From assembly GCF_009184395.1 (NCBI RefSeq), contig NZ_WEIC01000002.1:372001-436000 (forward strand): DNA of 64,000 nt, in the 5' to 3' direction. Numbering within the stretch: position 1 is the stretch's first letter; every line of letters starts with the position of its first letter. Made by a program: the position numbers and the translations under genes. The DNA is from Amylibacter sp. SFDW26 (GTDB lineage: Bacteria > Pseudomonadota > Alphaproteobacteria > Rhodobacterales > Rhodobacteraceae). The notes under the pieces are model-generated. The model was given only the letters and a program-made list of their open reading frames with translations, made no database searches and was not told the origin of the DNA. Positions 7,551 through 17,219 of this stretch are shown one piece after another.

Positions 7551-8402
7551 TTGGAACAGACAAAAAAGCCACGACTTAACCAAGACGGTATAACCATTCA
7601 TTCAAAAGAGGATTTTGAAGGAATGCGCCGCGCTGGGCGTTTAGCAGCTGAAGTATTGGACATGATAGCAGAGCATGTTGTGCCAGGTGTGACCACAGAG
7701 TATCTGGATCAATTGTGTCATGATTATATGGTGCAAAACAATTCTGTTCCCGCAACGCTGGGGTATCGCGGATATCCGAAATCCAGCTGTATTTCGATCA
7801 ACCATGTAGTGTGTCACGGTATTCCGGGGGCAAAAATCCCAAAGTGGAAAAATGATAAGAACAACCGCAAGGACGATACGCTTTTTGAAGGCGACATTCT
7901 AAACATCGATGTGACGTGTATCTTGGATGGTTGGTTCGGTGACAACTCTCGGATGTATGTTGCTGGTAAGCCTAAGCCCTATGCGCAAAAGCTTATCCAA
8001 GTGACACATGACGCGCTTATGTTAAGCATTGATCAGGTGAAGCCAGGTAATACATTTGGCGATATCGGTGCCGCAATCCAACGCTATGCTGAAGCGCAGG
8101 GTTATTCTGTTGTACGGGATTTTTGTGGCCATGGTTTGGGACGTGTATTCCACTCTGCGCCGAATGTGTTGCACTACGGTAATTTTGGCACTGGCCCTGT
8201 GCTGGAAGAAGGGATGTTCTTTACGATTGAGCCGATGATTAACATTGGAACACCACATACGAAAATTCTTTCGGATGATTGGACGGCGATTACAAAAGAC
8301 AAATCACTATCAGCACAGTTTGAGCATTCGATTGGTGTGACGGCAGATGGATGTGAGATTTTCACATTGTCGCCAAAGGGATTATTCCACCCAACTTACT
8401 AA
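7551..8402 (+). CDS. map: Type I methionine aminopeptidase
   Basis: A 283-aa cytosolic metalloprotease that removes the initiator methionine from nascent proteins. The pita-bread fold signatures are clear: H-G-I-P-G (catalytic His near 90), the two metal aspartates in N-I-D-V-T and G-D-N-S-R-M-Y, G-H-G-L-G-R-V-F-H, and the F-T-I-E-P-M and Q-F-E-H-S glutamates. The start is TTG, supported by AAGGA 8 nt upstream and by lack of any other start before the conserved G-M-R-R-A-G segment. The next gene, radC, follows after 44 bp on the same strand. Confidence 0.95.
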   Translation: MEQTKKPRLNQDGITIHSKEDFEGMRRAGRLAAEVLDMIAEHVVPGVTTEYLDQLCHDYMVQNNSVPATLGYRGYPKSSCISINHVVCHGIPGAKIPKWKNDKNNRKDDTLFEGDILNIDVTCILDGWFGDNSRMYVAGKPKPYAQKLIQVTHDALMLSIDQVKPGNTFGDIGAAIQRYAEAQGYSVVRDFCGHGLGRVFHSAPNVLHYGNFGTGPVLEEGMFFTIEPMINIGTPHTKILSDDWTAITKDKSLSAQFEHSIGVTADGCEIFTLSPKGLFHPTY

Positions 8403-8446
8403 GTTTTGGAAACCTTTGATTAACCATACCGCGCAATGCTGCGTAT

Positions 8447-9202
8447 ATGGCGCCAAATGTTCGAAAAACTGAGTTTTCTGATGCTGCAATGCTGGGGTTC
8501 AACCTGTCCCAAGCCAGCGTTGCTGATCCGAAACGTTTACAAAACCGACACCGTTCCAATCTGCGCGACCGTTTTATCAAAGGCGGGGTTGAGGCGGTAA
8601 ATGATATTGAGTTGTTAGAGCTGATTTTGTTTCGCGCAATACCCAACCGTGATATCCGTTTATTGTGTCAGCTTTTGCTAAAACAATTTGGCAGTTTCAA
8701 TAATGTTCTTGCTGCTGCACCAAGTGATTTACGAAAAATCAAAGGTATCGGGATTGCTGTGATTAACGAGTTGAAAATCATACGCGCAGCAGCGCATAAA
8801 ATGGCGCAGCTAGATGTGATAGAGCGCGATGTTATTTCATCATGGGACCAGCTGATTGTTTATTGTAGATCAAGCATGGCGCACTTGAAGCAAGAGCAAT
8901 TTCGCGCACTGTTTTTGGACAGCAAAAACGTTTTGATTACAGATGAATGTTTGCAAACAGGTATCGTGAACCATGTGCCTGTTTATCCGCGCCAAGTGGC
9001 AAAGCGTGCATTAGAATGTGATGCGACGGCTGTGATCTTAGTGCACAATCACCCCAGCGGTGATCCTGAGCCATCGCAATCAGATATTGATGTGACTCAT
9101 GAGATCATTGATGCGTTGGGAGCATTGAAAATAGCTGTCCATGACCATCTGATTATTGGGGCAGCTGGGGACATCAGTTTCAAAGCGCGTGGGTTGATTT
9201 AA
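8447..9202 (+). CDS. radC: RadC family JAB-domain protein
   Basis: A 251-aa protein with an N-terminal helix-hairpin-helix-like part (L-R-K-I-K-G-I-G near 102) and a C-terminal MPN/JAB metalloprotease-like domain. The metal motif is complete: an upstream Glu in E-Q-F-R-A-L-F-L-D, then H-N-H-P-S-G-D-P-E-P-S-x-x-D. Despite the name, the RadC family is not firmly shown to repair DNA. Its stop codon overlaps that of the convergent gene by 4 bp (TTAA). Confidence 0.9.
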   Translation: MAPNVRKTEFSDAAMLGFNLSQASVADPKRLQNRHRSNLRDRFIKGGVEAVNDIELLELILFRAIPNRDIRLLCQLLLKQFGSFNNVLAAAPSDLRKIKGIGIAVINELKIIRAAAHKMAQLDVIERDVISSWDQLIVYCRSSMAHLKQEQFRALFLDSKNVLITDECLQTGIVNHVPVYPRQVAKRALECDATAVILVHNHPSGDPEPSQSDIDVTHEIIDALGALKIAVHDHLIIGAAGDISFKARGLI

Positions 9203-10722
9203 AAGCTATCTTTAACCCAGATTTCTACGCGGTTGTTTGTTGCGGCCCCTTCTGGTGTGTCTTCGCAAACCAAAGGAGAAGCTTCGCCAAACCCGTGAAT
9301 TTCCATTTGTAGATCAGCCAGAATGCCACCGCTGTCTGCATTTTTAATGTAACGTGAAATTAACTGAGCGGCTGCTTTCGAATTGCGTTTGTTTTCACCC
9401 AAACTGCCATCAGATTCGGTAAAGCCAACGATCATCAGTTTTTGATCGGCATAATTACCTAAGAACAGTTCGGATACTAATGCCTCTAGTGCTGCAGATG
9501 ATTGGGTGTCTAAATCTAACCCACCTGGTGCAAAGCGCATGATCGTCGATAATTGACGCGCACCATTTAAAATATTCAGCATAGAACGGTATTCAGTGAT
9601 TGGTACATTTTTGGATGTTGCTAGTAAGCCATAAGTAATGCGATTGCCTTGATCCTCTAAATCTTTTTCTTGAAGGGACAGGCTTGGAAAACCAAAACGC
9701 TCGATCATGTCTTTGGCTTGGCTGTCCTCTAGGAAAGATAGAAATTCTCTTGCAAAAATAGGCGGGCGTTTTTCGCCTTGGGCTAAGTAATGATAATATG
9801 TGCCAGGATATGTACCTGTCGTGATATTAAAAGTGTTCGGTTTTACATAGGCTCCGCAAGCGCCAACAATAGGGAGTGCTTTGGCTGTGCGTAGATTGGC
9901 GTAATTTATTATGCCCAGTCCATATGGGTCTTGGGATACCGCCTTTGCAATGTCATCTAAAGTTTTAAAGCGCGCTGCCGTGCCTGTTTCTGCTGTATCA
10001 TAACCCATAGTTTTGGATAGGGTTGCAAAGTTCGTATTTTTTTCTGTCAGGTATAGGTTGATATCAACATCTGCACCGCCCAAATCCTTCCAGCTTGTAA
10101 TTTTTCCACTCAATACATCTTGTAGTGATTCTTGTGAAATTGATCGAATTTGGTTTATCTCAGAAACGGCTACAACAATTGCATCTGCGGCCAATGGGGT
10201 TACAGCTGTTTTGATAGCGTCTTGTGCTAAGAGTGCAGCAGAGCCTTGTTTTACCACAATTGCATTTGGGTTTTTGCTTATGTCAGCATTCAAGTTTGAT
10301 GCAGCACTGGGTTGGACAGAAATTTTAGCAAAATCGGTACCGTCTTGCCCAATAACTGTAATGTTCGCATGTCCCGTTTTATCTGTGGCTGTTTCTACAT
10401 TTGCGCCGATGGAAAAACTGTATCCTTCCATTAATGGCACAAGCAGTTGATCAATCAATTGTTTGTCCCCAAATATGGAAACCTCAGAAGCTAAGTTTAC
10501 GACCTCTGGGCAGACATCACCACTACATGTAACTGTACGCGCATCTACCTCTAGTTCGCCCAAGTCGGTCTCGACGACATAAACCTCATTATCAAAGCTT
10601 TTCAATTCGCCAACAATTTCAACAGAGCTGGATGTTGATTTAAGTGTTACCTGCGCTGCTGACGTTGCTGTCGCAGTTAAGGCAAAAGCCAAAGAAAGAG
10701 ATATCAATCTGTGAAAATACAT
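9199..10722 (-). CDS. Phosphate-binding-like periplasmic domain fused to an OmpA domain
   Basis: A 507-aa exported protein with an N-terminal signal peptide (about residues 1-22). Residues about 24-75 form a small beta domain containing a C-x4-C pair. Residues about 80-340 are a PstS-like periplasmic binding protein, and the last 120 residues form an OmpA/MotB peptidoglycan-binding domain (V-G-F-T-E-S-D-G-S, then N-N-R-V-E-I-W-V). The fusion would tether a solute-binding or sensor domain to the cell wall. No phosphate transporter genes are nearby, so a phosphate uptake role is not supported by context. It lies 13 bp after the upstream gene and is probably cotranscribed with it. Confidence 0.85.
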   Translation of the reverse strand: MYFHRLISLSLAFALTATATSAAQVTLKSTSSSVEIVGELKSFDNEVYVVETDLGELEVDARTVTCSGDVCPEVVNLASEVSIFGDKQLIDQLLVPLMEGYSFSIGANVETATDKTGHANITVIGQDGTDFAKISVQPSAASNLNADISKNPNAIVVKQGSAALLAQDAIKTAVTPLAADAIVVAVSEINQIRSISQESLQDVLSGKITSWKDLGGADVDINLYLTEKNTNFATLSKTMGYDTAETGTAARFKTLDDIAKAVSQDPYGLGIINYANLRTAKALPIVGACGAYVKPNTFNITTGTYPGTYYHYLAQGEKRPPIFAREFLSFLEDSQAKDMIERFGFPSLSLQEKDLEDQGNRITYGLLATSKNVPITEYRSMLNILNGARQLSTIMRFAPGGLDLDTQSSAALEALVSELFLGNYADQKLMIVGFTESDGSLGENKRNSKAAAQLISRYIKNADSGGILADLQMEIHGFGEASPLVCEDTPEGAATNNRVEIWVKDSF

Positions 10723-10735
10723 TGAGCACTACCAA

Positions 10736-11737
10736 TTAGTTCCGTTGTGCTACAATCATATTCCTAAGCATATTTTTCAACACAATATTTTCTGATTGGT
10801 TCATACAATGGTTTATTGTGGCGGATTTTTTTGCAATTTGAACATTCGTGTCCGATGCGTAATGAATCGTTTTCAATTCAAGGTTGTTTTGACAGACCAA
10901 ACTTTGCTTTTTCATATGTAATTGAAAGTCTACGTATTTTTTCTGCGTAATATCGGCTGTATAAATGTGAATGAATTCACCATTCGGAATTGCTGTGTTG
11001 CCAAGGGCAGTTAAATATCCACCGCCCAAGAAATAGGATTTTTCCTCTGATCGCTTGTTATCAGCAGTTAAATGCAAATTCTTTTCTGTATTATATGCTG
11101 TTTCAAGAACTTGTAGGTTTAAGCTGTTATGGCCTGACCATGCGATCCCTGTCCGTGTATACGAAGACAGATCATGCGCCTGAGTTGTTATGGATTTTTT
11201 AGTGCCATCATCAAAAGAAACTTCGATTTCTGCGGGATTCGATAAAACAGGAATGGTAATTATTATAACGCCACCACCATCAACATATTCATTAAACCGC
11301 AATCCCGCATGGGAAATGGTGATGATTTCGTTGCTATGGCAAGGGGCTGTCACACTTAGTTGCACGCGTGCGCTGCGCAATGATTTTGCAGATAGCTTAA
11401 CTTTACAATCTACGGGCACGGATTTGTAATCTAAAACAGTTTTTAACTTTTCGAATGCTTCGGTGCTAGCAGGCTTGTCCGCGCGTACAAGTTGGATACC
11501 AGTATCAAACTCTAATTCTGGTTTTGTTGGCAAAACAACGGATTCCAAGGGCATTGAAATATTATATTTGCTAGCTATGGCATCCGTTTTTATTGATGAT
11601 GAAATATCTGCCTTGGCGACCTGGACGTTTTGTTGCTTTGGTTTAAACAGCTCGTCCCCTTTGTGTACAAAAGTACCCACGCCAAGTATCAACACAAGGC
11701 CTGTTACAAATGTAAGCGCTTTATCGTTTAAACGCAT
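10736..11737 (-). CDS. Membrane-anchored periplasmic protein of unknown function
   Basis: A 333-aa protein with one N-terminal transmembrane helix (about residues 8-25) and a large beta-rich periplasmic region. It has a pair of cysteines near residue 110 and 132 and another near the C-terminus. I recall proteins at this place beside secA in Roseobacters being labelled translocase, but nothing in the sequence supports that and no motif is visible. It lies between secA and the OmpA fusion gene on the same strand, 237 bp after secA, so it probably has its own promoter. Confidence 0.75.
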   Translation of the reverse strand: MRLNDKALTFVTGLVLILGVGTFVHKGDELFKPKQQNVQVAKADISSSIKTDAIASKYNISMPLESVVLPTKPELEFDTGIQLVRADKPASTEAFEKLKTVLDYKSVPVDCKVKLSAKSLRSARVQLSVTAPCHSNEIITISHAGLRFNEYVDGGGVIIITIPVLSNPAEIEVSFDDGTKKSITTQAHDLSSYTRTGIAWSGHNSLNLQVLETAYNTEKNLHLTADNKRSEEKSYFLGGGYLTALGNTAIPNGEFIHIYTADITQKKYVDFQLHMKKQSLVCQNNLELKTIHYASDTNVQIAKKSATINHCMNQSENIVLKNMLRNMIVAQRN

Positions 11738-11930
11738 GGTACTGTTCCGCTCGTTATTTTTGAACAGTATGCCAAAAAACCTAAGATTTTTGTATATCTG
11801 GAGATGTTTGAGTGTGTGCGTGATGAGGATAGGTCACAGGGTCTATAGATCGTGTGCTATTATAAATAAAAATCTATATATGGTGTTTTTTATGCTTAAT
11901 TCGCAGTATATTGTGCCACATTTGCGCCAG

Positions 11931-11966
11931 AATTAAATGCGCAAAGAAAGCCCTGCGCATTTAATT
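11931..11966 (-). terminator. Long hairpin after secA
   Basis: A perfect 12-bp inverted repeat, AATTAAATGCGC / GCGCATTTAATT, encloses a 12-nt loop just 7 bp beyond the secA stop codon. The outer part of the stem is AT-rich. It is probably the transcription terminator of secA, separating it from the downstream gene at 11737. Confidence 0.6.
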
Positions 11967-11973
11967 TATCGGG

Positions 11974-14775
11974 TCAGGTTAGTTTTCCGTGACAATGTTT
12001 GAATTTTTTACCAGATCCACAAGGGCATAGGTCGTTGCGCGATGGATTGCCCCAAGTCGTTGGATCGTTTTCATCAAATCCATCAACGGCATCTTCTGTT
12101 GGTGCAGGTGGGGTTGGGATTTCGCCAGATGCTTGCATTTGCGCCATCATCGCCTGCTGTTCTTCTTCGGTGATCAATCGAACGCGAGATAACTGGCTTG
12201 TTACGTCCGTCCGCAAGCTATCTAGTAAACGTTCAAACAGTTCGAACCCTTCCGTTTTGTATTCATTCAATGGATCGCGTTGTGCATAACCACGGAAGCC
12301 AACAACAGATCGTAAGTGCTCAAGGGTTACCAAGTGTTCGCGCCATTTTGTATCAATTGTCTGTAACAGAAGCTGCTTTTCGATATTGCGCATGTTTTCG
12401 GGGCCAAATTGCTCTTCTTTTTCAGCCATGAATTTATCAGCAGCTTCATAAAGACGCTCGCGGATATCTTCATCATCTATACCTTCTTCTTCTGCCCAAG
12501 CTTTCACTGGAACATCAAGGCCAAGCTGTTGTTGTGTTGCTTCAAGCAGCTCATCAATATTCCATTGTTCAGCATAAGATTTGGCGGGGATAGCTTGGTC
12601 CACGATATCGTCGATCACTTGATCGCGCATATCTTTGGTTACATCCGAAAGGTCATCGCCTTCCATAATTTCACGACGTTGTTCAAATACAGCCTTACGC
12701 TGATCGTTCATCACGTCATCGTATTTCAAAAGTTGTTTGCGAATATCAAAGTTGCGACCTTCAACCTTAGCCTGAGCACGCTCCAGAGACTTATTCACCC
12801 AAGGGTGCACAATAGATTCGCCCTCTTCCATACCTAGAGTACTGAGAACTTTTTCCAAACGTTCAGACCCAAAGATACGCATCAAATCATCTTCTAATGA
12901 AAGGAAGAATGAAGAGCGACCTGGATCACCCTGGCGACCAGAACGGCCGCGCAATTGGTTATCAATACGACGACTTTCATGGCGTTCAGTTGCTAGAACA
13001 AATAGACCGCCTGCTTCAAGAACTTTGGTGCGGGCGTTTGCAAGTTGTGCTTCGATCTCAGAGCGAATAGCAACGGGATCTGCATCGTCACCCGCTTCTT
13101 TTAGAGCGGCGTCAAAGAGCATCTCAAAGTTGCCGCCCAATTGAATGTCCGTACCGCGGCCAGCCATGTTCGTTGCGATTGTAACCGCGCCAAACCGCCC
13201 AGCATCGCCGATGATACCTGCTTCTTGCTCGTGAAAACGTGCGTTTAGTACGTTATGTGGAACAGTTTCTTTTGATCTGATGAATGCTTCAATTTCCTGA
13301 GATTTTTGAAGTTCTTCTTTTTTATCGGCTTCTTTTTTATAGCTTTCAGCGCGCTTACGGATGCCTGATGCAATATCGTATAGGAATTCTTTGTTTTTTA
13401 GTAACTCAGATAACATTTCCGATTTCTCAATCGATGTTGTTCCGACCAAAACAGGCTGACCTTTGATGTGTGATAGAACGATTTCTTCAGCAACGGCTTT
13501 GTACTTTTCTTCGGCAGTGCGATAGATTGCGTCATGTTCATCAACACGGGCTATTGGACGGTTTGTTGGAACCTCTACAACGCCTAGACCATAGATTTCT
13601 GCAAATTCTTCGGCTTCTGTTTGTGCCGTACCTGTCATACCACTTAGCTTGTCATACAAGCGGAAGTAGTTTTGGAAAGTCACTGAGGCAAGTGTTACGT
13701 TCTCAGGCTGAATATCAACGTTTTCTTTTGCTTCAATCGCTTGATGAAGGCCTTCGGATAAGCGGCGACCTGCCATCATTCGGCCTGTAAATTCGTCGAT
13801 CAAGACAACCTGTCCATCACGAACGATATAATCTTTTTCGCGTGTGAACAGAACATGTGCGCGCAAACCTTGGTTGATGTGGTGAACCAATGTTGTGCTT
13901 TCAGGGTCATAAAGCGATGCCCCCTCTTCCATGATGCCCATTTCAATCAGGCGTTTCTCAATGAATTCATTGCCTTCTTCTGTTAGGTTAGAAGAGCGTG
14001 CTTTTTCATCTAAAGTATAATGTTCTGCTGTAAGTTCAGGGATTAACTTGTCGATAGTCACATAAAGTTCTGATCTATCTTCGGCTGGGCCAGAAATGAT
14101 CAGTGGAGTACGCGCTTCATCAATCAAGATTGAGTCGACTTCATCCACAATCGCAAAGTAATGATCGCGCTGCAGTACTTGGGACATTTCAGATTGCATA
14201 TTGTCACGCAGGTAATCGAAACCCAATTCATTGTTAGTCGCGTAAGCAACGTCCGCCTGGTACGATTCCATTTTTTCCACAGGGTCCATATCTGGAACAA
14301 TCACACCAGTTTTTAGACCAAGGAATCCATAAACTTGGGACATTGTTTCGGCATCACGACGTGCGAGATAATCATTCACTGTTACAACATGAACGCCGCG
14401 ACCTGTAAGAGCATTCAAATAAGCAGGGAAAGCAGCAACAAGTGTTTTACCCTCACCGGTTTTCATTTCTGAAATATTGCCCTGATGCAAAAAGATACCA
14501 CCCATAAGCTGTGTATCAAATGCACGTAATCCTAATGTACGTTTTGCTGCTTCGCGTGTATTTGCAAAGACTTCTGGCAGAATGGTATCTAAAGTTTCGC
14601 CATCAGCAATTCGTTTTTTGAATTCGTCTGTTTTGGCTTTGATTTCATCGTCACTTAAGGCTTCGAACGAAGACTCAAGATCATTGATCTTTTGAACCAA
14701 AGGGCGCACCGCTTTGATTTTGCGGTCATTTGGTGTGCCAAAAACTTTTTTGGCGATTGCATTCATGCCCAGCAT
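11974..14775 (-). CDS. secA: Preprotein translocase ATPase SecA
   Basis: A 933-aa motor ATPase that drives preproteins through SecYEG. Walker A is M-K-T-G-E-G-K-T (residues 104-111) and the DEAD-like box is D211-E-V-D. The second helicase domain carries N-M-A-G-R-G-T-D and [15 protein letters not shown], and the C-terminal SEC-C zinc site is [13 protein letters not shown]. Length and domain order are normal. The ATG at 14775 has GGAG five bases upstream. It is divergent from a parvulin gene, as in other Rhodobacteraceae. A good promoter and a hairpin-bearing leader lie upstream. Confidence 0.98.
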   Translation of the reverse strand: MLGMNAIAKKVFGTPNDRKIKAVRPLVQKINDLESSFEALSDDEIKAKTDEFKKRIADGETLDTILPEVFANTREAAKRTLGLRAFDTQLMGGIFLHQGNISEMKTGEGKTLVAAFPAYLNALTGRGVHVVTVNDYLARRDAETMSQVYGFLGLKTGVIVPDMDPVEKMESYQADVAYATNNELGFDYLRDNMQSEMSQVLQRDHYFAIVDEVDSILIDEARTPLIISGPAEDRSELYVTIDKLIPELTAEHYTLDEKARSSNLTEEGNEFIEKRLIEMGIMEEGASLYDPESTTLVHHINQGLRAHVLFTREKDYIVRDGQVVLIDEFTGRMMAGRRLSEGLHQAIEAKENVDIQPENVTLASVTFQNYFRLYDKLSGMTGTAQTEAEEFAEIYGLGVVEVPTNRPIARVDEHDAIYRTAEEKYKAVAEEIVLSHIKGQPVLVGTTSIEKSEMLSELLKNKEFLYDIASGIRKRAESYKKEADKKEELQKSQEIEAFIRSKETVPHNVLNARFHEQEAGIIGDAGRFGAVTIATNMAGRGTDIQLGGNFEMLFDAALKEAGDDADPVAIRSEIEAQLANARTKVLEAGGLFVLATERHESRRIDNQLRGRSGRQGDPGRSSFFLSLEDDLMRIFGSERLEKVLSTLGMEEGESIVHPWVNKSLERAQAKVEGRNFDIRKQLLKYDDVMNDQRKAVFEQRREIMEGDDLSDVTKDMRDQVIDDIVDQAIPAKSYAEQWNIDELLEATQQQLGLDVPVKAWAEEEGIDDEDIRERLYEAADKFMAEKEEQFGPENMRNIEKQLLLQTIDTKWREHLVTLEHLRSVVGFRGYAQRDPLNEYKTEGFELFERLLDSLRTDVTSQLSRVRLITEEEQQAMMAQMQASGEIPTPPAPTEDAVDGFDENDPTTWGNPSRNDLCPCGSGKKFKHCHGKLT

Positions 14776-14792
14776 GATATCTCCGTTTATTC

Positions 14793-14814
14793 AAAAGCCG
14801 TTTTGCGGCGTTTT
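14793..14814 (-). promoter_or_regulatory. Terminator-like hairpin in the secA leader
   Basis: On the minus strand AAAAC-GCCG-CAAAA-CGGC-TTTT forms a hairpin with a GCCG/CGGC core, A-T flanks and a bulged C, ending just before the secA ribosome-binding site. No plus-strand gene ends here that would need a terminator. It could attenuate secA or gate its translation start. Confidence 0.35.
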
Positions 14815-14919
14815 TACGCAAAATTGATCCAGCTTTTGATCAGACGTCTTGTCGGTTCGGCTTCGAAAGCCTAGAAAGAACCAAACTGACCAAAGACAAG
14901 TTTTGCGTGCTACTCATGG

Positions 14920-14948
14920 CATCTAAGCGGCTCAAGTGTCAGTGTCAA
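14920..14948 (-). promoter_or_regulatory. secA: Sigma-70-type promoter candidate for secA
   Basis: On the minus strand a consensus TTGACA (14948-14943) is followed after exactly 17 bp by TAGATG (14925-14920). Transcription would start near 14913 and give a leader of about 137 nt before the secA ATG. Confidence 0.5.
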
Positions 14949-15021
14949 CTTTTGGCCTGTAAAAGAACGACACTTTTCCTTGAAGTGCGTATATATGTAG
15001 GGCTTTGTAACGGAGAATAAG

Positions 15022-15867
15022 ATGAGTATTATGGGCAAATTATTTACAACAGCAGCAGCGGTTTTGGCCTTTTCGACCGCAGGCTTCGCAGAAGATACGC
15101 CAACACGCGATACAATTGTTGCCAGTGTGAACGGGACAGACATCACATTGGGCCATGTTTTATCATTAGCAAGCCGCTTGCCAGAGCAATATCAATCTAT
15201 CGAAGATGATAAGCTTTTTGATGGAATTGTGGATCAGCTTGTACAACAGCAGCTGTTAAGTGATTTGATTACAGAAGAAACAACCGTATTGAGGTTGGCT
15301 GGCGAAAATGAGCGTCGCGCATTGTATGCAACAGAAGCGATTGAAAGTGTTTATAGCAGCGCGGTCACAGAAGATGCTGTGAAAGCACAATACGAAGAGC
15401 TTTATGTAAAAGCCGAAGCTATTCCAGAATACCACGCAAGCCATATTTTGGTTGAGACAGAAGAAGAAGCCAAAGCAATTATCGCACAGTTAGAGAGTGA
15501 TGCAGACTTTGTTGAGCTTGCAAAAGAAAAATCCACAGGTCCATCAGGCCCAAATGGTGGTGATTTGGGCTGGGCTGGTCTTGGTCAATTTGTTCCAGAA
15601 TTTGAGGCGGCAATGGTTTCACTAGAAGCTGGCAAGGTATCGGAACCTGTGAAAACACAATTTGGTTGGCATGTAATTAAATTGAATGAAACGCGTAACC
15701 AGCCTGTGCCAGAACTTGAAACAGTACGTGGTGAAATTGAAGATGGCTTAAGGTCAGCAGCACTTACAAATAAAATTTCTGAGTTGGAAACAAGTGGAAG
15801 TATTGACCGCACAGAAACAGAAATTGACCCAGCTGTGATCAGAAACACTGATCTTTTAAACGATTAA
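15022..15867 (+). CDS. Periplasmic parvulin-type peptidyl-prolyl cis-trans isomerase
   Basis: A 281-aa protein with a signal peptide (cleavage about residue 23, F-A-E-D). A SurA/PrsA-like helical chaperone segment follows (about 25-130), then one parvulin domain (about 134-225) containing H-A-S-H-I-L-V, G-P-N-G-G-D-L-G-W and F-G-W-H-V-I-K-L. It should help fold exported proteins in the periplasm. Divergence from secA and adjacency to it fit an export-related job. argJ follows after 17 bp and may share the transcript. Confidence 0.92.
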   Translation: MSIMGKLFTTAAAVLAFSTAGFAEDTPTRDTIVASVNGTDITLGHVLSLASRLPEQYQSIEDDKLFDGIVDQLVQQQLLSDLITEETTVLRLAGENERRALYATEAIESVYSSAVTEDAVKAQYEELYVKAEAIPEYHASHILVETEEEAKAIIAQLESDADFVELAKEKSTGPSGPNGGDLGWAGLGQFVPEFEAAMVSLEAGKVSEPVKTQFGWHVIKLNETRNQPVPELETVRGEIEDGLRSAALTNKISELETSGSIDRTETEIDPAVIRNTDLLND

Positions 15868-15884
15868 TCACAGGGGCTGATTAT

Positions 15885-17219
15885 ATGAGCGCGTATAAAG
15901 CACAGATCGAAAGACTGGAGCAAAAGATTGCCGATCTGGAAGCCCAGCTTAAGGTACAAGAAACAGCAAATATAGCACCAAAGGTTTCGCCTTTGGCGCC
16001 TAAGGCGGGGTTTCCTGAATTGCCCGAAATTGCAGGGGTGCGATATGCTGCTGGTCAAGCTGGCGTGAAATACCAAGGCCGCGATGATGTTATGCTGGTT
16101 GAAGCTGTTGCTGGCAGTTCGGTTGCGGGCGTGTTTACTCGGTCTGCAACACGTTCCGCGCCTGTTTTGGATTGTCAGGCAAAACTGGCGAATTCTTTGC
16201 CCGCAGATAAGCCAATTGCGATATTGGTGAACTCAGGAAATTCAAATGCGTTTACAGGCGCACGTGGTGATGGATCTGTTCAGGCAATTTGTCAAACGGT
16301 TGCGGACCAAATGAATACAGTTACGGACTGTGTTTTTACGGCGTCTACAGGTGTGATTGGCGAGCCTTTGCCGCATGACCGTATTGTGGCGCAGGTTGCG
16401 GATTTGAAATCTAAGCTATCTTCTGGTGCGGGCGAATCGGCTGCACGTGCGATTATGACAACAGACACATTCCCAAAAGGTGTATCTGCAGAAATTACGT
16501 TGGACGGTAAGCCTATTCATATCGCTGGCTTTGCTAAAGGATCGGGTATGATCGCCCCCGATATGGCGACGATGCTAGTTTATATCTTTACGGATGCCGC
16601 AGTTGAGCAAACGGTGTTGCAATCTATGGTGTCTGAGATCAATGAAAGCTCTTTTAACTCCATTACGGTTGATAGTGATACATCGACGTCTGACAGCTTA
16701 ATGCTGGTTGCTACGGGTCAAAGTGGTGCATCTATGATTACAGATGCGGGCAGTGGAAATGGCAAAGCGTTTGCCGCTGCATTAAAGCAAGTGATGTTAG
16801 AACTTTCTCATTTAGTCGTAAAAGATGGTGAAGGCGCAACGAAATTTGTGACCGTGAAAGTTAGCAATGCGGTATCGGATGCATCTGCACGTACGATTGC
16901 TTTGGCGATTGCGAATTCGCCGTTGGTCAAAACGGCTATTGCTGGTGAGGACCCAAATTGGGGCCGTGTTGTGATGGCAATTGGCAAATCAGGTGAGCCA
17001 GCGGATCGGGATAAAGTCGCAATCTCTTTTGGCGATATTGTTGTGGCTGAAAACGGTTGGGTGTCTGACAGTTATACAGAGGGTGCAGGTGCGGCCTATA
17101 TGAAAAATGAAGAGATTACTATTTCTACGGACGTTGGCATGGGGACAGGAAGCGCTACTGTTTGGACATGTGATTTGACGCATCAATATATCACAATCAA
17201 TGCGGACTATCGTTCATGA
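15885..17219 (+). CDS. argJ: Bifunctional ornithine acetyltransferase/N-acetylglutamate synthase ArgJ with N-terminal coiled coil
   Basis: A 444-aa enzyme of arginine biosynthesis that transfers acetyl from N-acetylornithine to glutamate. The self-cleavage site D-M-A-T-M-L is intact, with nucleophile Thr229, as are the N-S-G-N-S-N-A-F-T-G and E-D-P-N-W-G-R motifs. The usual protein starts at about K-V-S-P-L-A-P (here residue 33). The preceding 32 residues form a predicted coiled coil with hydrophobic positions I7, L11, I15, L18 and L22, which ArgJ proteins normally lack. A purine-rich AGGGG lies before the ATG at 15885, so the extension looks translated. mutT overlaps by ATGA. Confidence 0.93.
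   Translation: MSAYKAQIERLEQKIADLEAQLKVQETANIAPKVSPLAPKAGFPELPEIAGVRYAAGQAGVKYQGRDDVMLVEAVAGSSVAGVFTRSATRSAPVLDCQAKLANSLPADKPIAILVNSGNSNAFTGARGDGSVQAICQTVADQMNTVTDCVFTASTGVIGEPLPHDRIVAQVADLKSKLSSGAGESAARAIMTTDTFPKGVSAEITLDGKPIHIAGFAKGSGMIAPDMATMLVYIFTDAAVEQTVLQSMVSEINESSFNSITVDSDTSTSDSLMLVATGQSGASMITDAGSGNGKAFAAALKQVMLELSHLVVKDGEGATKFVTVKVSNAVSDASARTIALAIANSPLVKTAIAGEDPNWGRVVMAIGKSGEPADRDKVAISFGDIVVAENGWVSDSYTEGAGAAYMKNEEITISTDVGMGTGSATVWTCDLTHQYITINADYRS

Noticed and set aside
12409-12837. 142-codon plus-strand frame, Phe/His-rich
   Set aside because: Antisense to secA; its hydrophobic look comes from the reverse complement of Glu/Lys-rich codons.
14839-14917. 25-codon frame upstream of secA as a SecM-like arrest peptide
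   Set aside because: Its ATG lies upstream of the predicted transcription start, and no ribosome-binding site precedes it.
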